Source: JBBQNJ01 sp038329845 (GTDB lineage: Bacteria; Planctomycetota; Phycisphaerae; Tepidisphaerales; Tepidisphaeraceae). Taken from it: a DNA stretch of 48,864 bases. The stretch lies in NCBI GenBank assembly GCA_038329845.1, contig JBBQNJ010000032.1, positions 1-48,864 on the forward strand, read 5' to 3'. The first letter of the stretch is position 1; every line of letters begins with the position of its first letter. The position numbers and the translations under genes were made by a program. Positions 44,336 to 48,864 of the stretch are shown here, piece by piece. The notes beneath the pieces are model-generated. The model was not told the DNA's origin and searched no databases. It was given only the letters and a program-made list of their open reading frames with translations.

Positions 44336-44979
44336 AAATCAAAACTTTGATGATCGTGTTGTTGGCTGGGTCGCTGGCCCTTGTCGGTTGCGACCGGGAC
44401 GATTCGGTGAAGGTCTATCAAGCACCCAAGGATGCGCCCCGGCCGCAGTCCGGCTCTCCGGCGACGGGGCCGGGGATGATGTCCGGGACGCCCGGGGCGA
44501 TGCCGCCCATGGGCGAGATGCCGATGGACAGCGCCCACGCGGGGGCGGCGGCCGGAGAGACGCCGCGCTGGACCCTGCCCGAAGGGTGGACCGAGCAGGC
44601 CGGCGGGGGGGCGATGCGCTACGCGACGATTCGGGTTTCTTCAGCTAATCCGGAGTTGGCGCTGACGGTGATCCCGCTGGGACCGGAATCGGGCGACCTG
44701 GTGGCCAACATCAACCGCTGGGAGCAGCAGGTCGGCGCTGCCGCGACGCCGGCGGGGAAAGTTCCTGAGAAAGTCGAACCTGTAAAACTGGCCGGCGGTG
44801 GTGAGGCCAAGATGGTGAACGTGATCGGTCCGAGCGGCCAGCGGATGCTGGGGGCGATCGTTGCGCGGCCGGGGCGGGTGTGGTTCTTCAAACTGCTTGG
44901 ACCGGATGCCCAGGTCCAGCCCCAGGCCGCGGCATTCAAGAAGTTTCTCGAGTCGGTGCGGTTCGGGGGGGAGAGTTAA
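44332..44979 (+). CDS. Lipoprotein of unknown function
   Basis: 215 residues from GTG 44332, overlapping the antiporter stop. MKIKTLMIVLLAGSLALVGC ends in the lipobox LVGC, with Cys20 as the lipidated residue and Asp at +2. Residues 25-75 are a disordered Gly/Pro/Met-rich linker. The C-terminal 140 residues (WTLPEGWTEQAGGG to FKKFLESVRFG) form a compact domain of the kind seen in planctomycete lipoproteins near cytochrome c genes, though I cannot name it. The stop codon is provided by a family D repeat. CcsBA is the next gene, 285 bp downstream. Confidence 0.8.
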   Translation: MKIKTLMIVLLAGSLALVGCDRDDSVKVYQAPKDAPRPQSGSPATGPGMMSGTPGAMPPMGEMPMDSAHAGAAAGETPRWTLPEGWTEQAGGGAMRYATIRVSSANPELALTVIPLGPESGDLVANINRWEQQVGAAATPAGKVPEKVEPVKLAGGGEAKMVNVIGPSGQRMLGAIVARPGRVWFFKLLGPDAQVQPQAAAFKKFLESVRFGGES

Positions 44980-45258
44980 ACGCGAAGGCGCGTAGGGGCG
45001 AAGAAAGACCGAATGTGGGGACAGGCAACGTATACCGTCCGCATTCGATCGCCCGCGGCCGCGAGAGATCGTTACGCGGCGTTATACCACTCGCGGCCTT
45101 CAGTGAGACATCCACAATGGCTCGGAACCTTCGGGGTAGTCCCATGTTTCTTCAATCGGATTGTCTCAAAACGGCCCGCGCGCGGCGTTAAGCAATCATG
45201 GGATATCAGTCGGAGCGTTTTCTCTCTTTACTTCGCCGCTTCGCGTCTTCGCGTTTAA
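44976..45258. mobile_element. Intergenic segment bounded by inverted family D repeats
   Basis: Left end 44976-45008 and the reverse complement of 45225-45258 agree except for about three mismatches and one gap (ttaaacgcgaag at both outer ends). The roughly 215-bp interior has no gene. The left copy gives the lipoprotein stop, and the right copy ends 6 bp before the ccsBA start. This may be a non-autonomous mobile element or two independent repeat insertions facing each other. Confidence 0.55.
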
Positions 45259-45264
45259 TCATCC

Positions 45265-48200
45265 ATGACCCTCGCAGAAACTGACAAGCTGGTTGCGGTT
45301 CCGCTCGTCCGATCGACAAAGCGGCGCTGGCTGGCCCCCCTGGCCCCCCTGGCCCCCCTGGCCCCCCTGGCGTCGCTGCGCTTGACCGTCGTCTTGCTGC
45401 TGTTGTCGATGTTGCTGGTGCTGGCCGGCACGTTCGCGCAGATCGACCAGGGCATTCTCACCGTTCAGAAACAGTTTTTTCATGCCTGGATCGCCTGGGT
45501 GCATCTTCAGCTCTTCCTCCCCCGCGCCTGGCGGGTGCCGGGGGCGTTTCCCATCCCCGGCGGCTATTTGATGATCGGGCTGCTGCTGGCGAATCTGCTG
45601 GCGGCCCACACCACCCGGTTCAAGCTGTCGCTGAAGCGTTCGGGCATCCTGCTGATCCACGCCGGGCTGATCCTGCTGCTGATCGGCGAAATCGTCACCA
45701 GCCTGGTGGCGACCGAGGGGCGGATGAGCATCGACGAAGGCGGCGCCTCGAGCTTCACCTACGACCTGCATCGCGTCGAGCTGGCGATCGTCGATCCATC
45801 CGATCCCCAGTTCGATCGGGTTGCGGTCGTGCCGATGTCGCTGCTTCGCCGCGGCGGGATCATCTCGAATCCGGCGTTGCCGTTCGACGTGCGGGTGGAT
45901 GCGTTTTTGCCCAACTCGACGATCGCGTCGGCGGGCGATGGGGCCGGCGAAGTGATCTTTGCCAGCGCCGCCGCCGGAGCGCAACTGGCGGCGCGGGGAC
46001 TCGGCGCGGTCGCCGCGCCGCGAACTGCCGGGACGGACACCGCCATCGACCTGCCGGCCGCCCTGGTCACGCCGATGCGAAACGGCTCGCCGATCGCGGG
46101 CGATTATCTGCTGAGCGTGCTGGAACTGCGCCCCGCCTTGCCGGAAATCAATCAGCCCCAGCCGATCGAGGTGGACGCCAAGACCTGGACGATGCAGTTG
46201 CGCTTCGCCCGAACCTACAAGCCCTACACCCTGTATCTAAATGACTTTTCCTTCGACCGCTATCTCGGCACCGACGTGGCGAAGAACTACTCCAGCGACA
46301 TTCGCTTGGTCGATCCATCGCGGCACGAAGACCGCCAGGTTCGGATCTGGATGAATCATCCGCTGCGCTTCGCCGGGGAGACGTTTTACCAGGTGGACTT
46401 CGATCACCAGACCGAGCGCGGCACGGTGTTGCAGGTGGTGAGCAATCCCGGCTGGACGATCCCCTACATCGCCTGCGCCGTCGGGACGTTGGGGTTATGC
46501 CTGCATTTCTCGATCAGCCTGGCGACGTTTCTGCGGCGCCGGCGCGCTTCCGGACGGAACGAATCGGCGCTGCCGCGGACGGCGTCGGTCGCGGCATGGC
46601 TCGTGCCGGCCGCGATCGTCGCGGCCTGCGCGGCGTACCTGCTGTACACGGCGATCCCCCCGGCGGCGGCCCGGCCGTTCAACACCGGCGCGTTCGGCCT
46701 GCTGCCGGTCTCGTACGAGGGCCGCACCCAGCCGCTGGATTCTCTGGCCCGCAACAGCCTGAAAATGTTGTCCGGGCGGGAGGTTCTGATCAGCGAGCAG
46801 GGTCGGGGCCCGGCCATCCAATGGCTGCTCGACACCTTCGCCCGGCCGGCGAAATCAACCGCTTATAAGGTCTTCCGCATCGACAATCCCGATGTGAAGG
46901 ATCTGCTCGGGCTGCTTGAAGCAGAAAAGCGGTTTTCCTTCGATCAGTTGATGGTCAAAGCGCGGGAACTCGAGCAGCAGCTTCGACTCGCCGGGGCGGT
47001 GGCGTCGAAGGATCGAAACCTCTATCAGCGTAAAGTCATCGAGGTGGGCAACAAGCTGCAACTGTTCATGGAACTGGCCGACATGGGGTCGTTGTACTTG
47101 GTGCCGCCGCTGTCGGGCGATGAGCGGTGGCAGGCGTTGCGGGCGGCGGCCGATCACGCCCGGGCGACCGGCAGTGTGCATCCCGGGGCCGAGCGATTCC
47201 TGACGGCGGTGGCGGCCTACGCCGATGAGAAGCCGGATGAGTTCAACGCCCAGGTCGCCGGATACCAGGCGACGCTGGACACGCATCTGCCGGTGGTTTC
47301 CAGCAAGGCTCGCTTCGAGTCGTTCTTCAACCGCTTCGACCCGTTCACCGGATGCATGGCGCTGTACGTCCTGGCGTTCGTGCTGGGATGCCTTTCGTGG
47401 GCGATGGCGCCGCGCGTGCTGTGGCGATCGGCGCTGGGAGTGGCGCTGCTGGGACTGGCGCTGCATACCTTCGGCCTTGCCGGGCGGGTCTACATCTCGG
47501 GACGGCCCCCGGTGACCAACCTGGCTTCCAGCGCCATCTTCATCGCCTGGGGCGCGGCGGTCCTGGCGCTGCTGATGGAATGGGTGTTCCGCAACGCGGT
47601 GGGGGTGGTCGTGGCCGCTGCCACCGGCTTCACCTCGCTGCTGATCGCCGATCGCCTGGCGCTGCAAGGCGACACGATGAAGGTGCTTCAGGCCGTGCTG
47701 GACACCAATTTCTGGCTGGCCACGCATGTGGTGACGATTACGCTCGGCTACGCCGCGACGTTTCTCGCCGGGGGATTCGCCATCGCGTGGGTTCTCCATC
47801 ATTCGCTCGCCGGCCGGCTCGGCGGCCGCGGTGGCGATCCGGCGGTCTCCCGCTCGATGGCGCGGATGATCTACGGGACGATCTGTTTCGCCATTTTGTT
47901 CAGCTTTGTCGGCACGATTCTCGGCGGCATCTGGGCCGACCAATCCTGGGGGCGTTTCTGGGGCTGGGATCCGAAGGAGAACGGCGCGATGCTGATCGTG
48001 CTGTGGAACGCGGTGATCCTGCACGCCCGCTGGGGCGGGATGATCCGCGACCGCGGACTGGCGACGCTGGCGATCGGGGGGAACATCGTGACGAGTTGGA
48101 GCTGGTTCGGGACCAACATGCTGGGCGTCGGCCTGCACAGTTACGGCTTCATGGATTCGGCGTTCTTCTGGCTCGCGGCGTTCATTGCCTCGCAACTGCT

Positions 48201-48276
48201 GCTGATCGGCCTGGCGATGCTCCCATCCGCCCGCCGTCAAGTCGCAGTCGAAGGAGCCTACCCGCAGTGTCCTTGA
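45265..48276 (+). CDS. Fused cytochrome c maturation protein CcsBA (ResB-ResC, system II)
   Basis: 1003 residues. The N-terminal ResB/CcsB part (about 40-430) has four helices and a large extracellular domain (for example DFSFDRYLGTDVAKNYSSDI and MNHPLRFAGETFYQVDF). A helical linker follows (450-690). The CcsA part (700-1000) has ADQSWGRFWGWDPKENGA (near 892-908), the WWD haem-handling motif, and conserved His residues in ATHVVTITLGY (near 820) and VGLHSYG. It exports and presents haem for covalent attachment to cytochrome c outside the membrane. Start at ATG 45265 is directly after a repeat; a four-fold 9-bp repeat codes APLAPLAPL near residue 25. Confidence 0.92.
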   Translation: MTLAETDKLVAVPLVRSTKRRWLAPLAPLAPLAPLASLRLTVVLLLLSMLLVLAGTFAQIDQGILTVQKQFFHAWIAWVHLQLFLPRAWRVPGAFPIPGGYLMIGLLLANLLAAHTTRFKLSLKRSGILLIHAGLILLLIGEIVTSLVATEGRMSIDEGGASSFTYDLHRVELAIVDPSDPQFDRVAVVPMSLLRRGGIISNPALPFDVRVDAFLPNSTIASAGDGAGEVIFASAAAGAQLAARGLGAVAAPRTAGTDTAIDLPAALVTPMRNGSPIAGDYLLSVLELRPALPEINQPQPIEVDAKTWTMQLRFARTYKPYTLYLNDFSFDRYLGTDVAKNYSSDIRLVDPSRHEDRQVRIWMNHPLRFAGETFYQVDFDHQTERGTVLQVVSNPGWTIPYIACAVGTLGLCLHFSISLATFLRRRRASGRNESALPRTASVAAWLVPAAIVAACAAYLLYTAIPPAAARPFNTGAFGLLPVSYEGRTQPLDSLARNSLKMLSGREVLISEQGRGPAIQWLLDTFARPAKSTAYKVFRIDNPDVKDLLGLLEAEKRFSFDQLMVKARELEQQLRLAGAVASKDRNLYQRKVIEVGNKLQLFMELADMGSLYLVPPLSGDERWQALRAAADHARATGSVHPGAERFLTAVAAYADEKPDEFNAQVAGYQATLDTHLPVVSSKARFESFFNRFDPFTGCMALYVLAFVLGCLSWAMAPRVLWRSALGVALLGLALHTFGLAGRVYISGRPPVTNLASSAIFIAWGAAVLALLMEWVFRNAVGVVVAAATGFTSLLIADRLALQGDTMKVLQAVLDTNFWLATHVVTITLGYAATFLAGGFAIAWVLHHSLAGRLGGRGGDPAVSRSMARMIYGTICFAILFSFVGTILGGIWADQSWGRFWGWDPKENGAMLIVLWNAVILHARWGGMIRDRGLATLAIGGNIVTSWSWFGTNMLGVGLHSYGFMDSAFFWLAAFIASQLLLIGLAMLPSARRQVAVEGAYPQCP
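45331..45372. repeat. 9-bp coding tandem repeat (ctggccccc)
   Basis: Four perfect units plus a partial one in frame, encoding (Leu-Ala-Pro)n just before the first CcsBA helix. Same unit length and position logic as the repeat at 1472-1660. Confidence 0.95.
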
Positions 48277-48758
48277 GCTTGTCCACCGACGGGTGGGCGC
48301 ACCCGCCGTGTTACGGCCTCTTTCGGGATGCGTAAGAACGTTGCGTTGAACTCGCACAGGCGATCATCGGTGATGCGCCGCCCGCCACCGGTGGTCTTGA
48401 ACCGCAGCAGGCCATCTTCGTCGCGGAAGTAATGGACGCTGATCGTCTCAACGACGACGTCCCGCCATGAGTACCACAGCGGGCGGCGGGCATCGTAGTC
48501 GTAGGCTCGAATCGAAAGATCGTCCTGCAAGCCCAGGATGACGTTACAGTGGTCCGTGGTGGCATCTTTGTTGCGGGCAAATACGCCAAATCGGACGACC
48601 GGTGTCAGCCACGCATGCTCTAGCCCGGCATCAATCGTCTGGAAGTCAAACGGGACGGTCGACTGGTAGGACTGAATGGTGATCTCACGCTGGTCGAGGA
48701 TGCCCTCGGCCCGCGGCGCGATGGCTAGTGCATTGTCATGCCTCCGATTTAGGATCAC
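48258..48758 (-). CDS. Hypothetical protein, possibly 5' truncated
   Basis: 166 residues from GTG 48758. No domain recognised. It is rich in Asp, Arg and aromatic residues (LWYSWRDVVVETISVHYF), with no signal peptide or helix that spans the membrane. The 3' end overlaps the ccsBA stop by 19 bp on the opposite strand. The 5' end lies 51 bp from the start of an IS630 transposase gene on the other strand. The start is poor (GTG, no ribosome site), so the original N-terminus may have been cut by that insertion. Confidence 0.5.
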   Translation of the reverse strand: MILNRRHDNALAIAPRAEGILDQREITIQSYQSTVPFDFQTIDAGLEHAWLTPVVRFGVFARNKDATTDHCNVILGLQDDLSIRAYDYDARRPLWYSWRDVVVETISVHYFRDEDGLLRFKTTGGGRRITDDRLCEFNATFLRIPKEAVTRRVRPPVGGQAQGHCG

Positions 48759-48809
48759 GGCCCGCAGGCGGTCGGGTCGATGATGACATCAACCAAGGAA
48801 GGTGGTGCC

Positions 48810-48864
48810 ATGCTCAAGAAGTACATCGTTCGCCTCACGGATGAGGAACGCAAGACACTTCAAC
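48810..48864 (+). CDS. IS630 family transposase, N-terminal fragment (runs off the window)
   Basis: ATG 48810 with AAGGTGG upstream. The 18 visible codons read MLKKYIVRLTDEERKTLQ, the standard opening of IS630-type transposases (helix-turn-helix domain). The remainder lies beyond the window. IS630 elements insert at TA. I could not assign the left inverted repeat with confidence. Confidence 0.7.
   Translation, partial: MLKKYIVRLTDEERKTLQ

Overview
This is a high-GC chromosomal window from a didermic, heterotrophic bacterium. The best guess is a member of the Planctomycetota, class Phycisphaerae or a close relative. Pointers are a prepilin-like protein with a C-terminal H-X(n)-DG motif, a sulfatase, a TMTC-like membrane TPR protein, an LptC/OstA-type envelope protein, a fused CcsBA cytochrome c maturation protein, single-domain PilZ proteins, and many intergenic repeats of kinds familiar from planctomycete genomes. 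There is no rRNA or ribosomal protein gene to confirm this. I saw no tRNA, rRNA, CRISPR array or prophage.

Layout. 1-8.7 kb, minus strand: a secreted collagen-like/HEAT protein coupled to an orphan RnfC-like iron-sulfur protein, a 1217-residue LptC/OstA-like protein and an FAD oxidoreductase. 8.9-11.7 kb, plus: a PIG-L deacetylase and a NagB-like protein (amino-sugar processing), a DUF433/DUF5615 toxin-antitoxin module whose toxin carries an in-frame amber codon, and a decayed second copy of the nagB-like 3' end. 11.7-16.6 kb: UDP-glucuronate decarboxylase, PilZ, PlsC, Rpe, an SDR and DoxX. 16.9-20.8 kb: sulfatase, glutamate dehydrogenase, a repeat-rich interval with a truncated gene start, and an AT-rich element bounded by inverted repeats. 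20.8-29.4 kb: MFS exporter and prepilin-like protein (divergent), a GT4 glycosyltransferase coupled to a secreted protein of unknown function, isocitrate dehydrogenase, PilZ and GalU. 29.7-37.5 kb: cobalamin-dependent MetH, SucD coupled to RsmG, a KduD plus GH88/105 uronate pair and QueD. 37.5-48.9 kb: TMTC-like TPR protein, AspT/YidE-type transporter, sugar isomerase, CPA1 antiporter coupled to a lipoprotein, CcsBA, an unknown protein and the start of an IS630 transposase.

The most useful observations cut across genes. (1) At least six monocistronic or operon-leading genes (DUF433, rpe, MFS, icd, galU, sucD) lack a Shine-Dalgarno sequence and have a -10-like hexamer ending exactly 7 nt before ATG. 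This suggests frequent leaderless transcription. (2) At least five or six unrelated families of short intergenic repeats fill nearly every long gap. One forms perfect 18-21 bp hairpins and abuts a truncated gene start. Another supplies the stop codon of two genes. (3) Several proteins keep a family fold but lose a key site: the RnfC-like protein lacks a visible FMN/NADH glycine loop, the NagB-like protein lacks the catalytic Asp of its G-x-D-G-H motif, and the DUF5615 toxin is interrupted at a conserved Tyr.

No single cluster here reads as a complete new system. The strongest candidates for new biology are the leaderless promoter rule and the repeat families.
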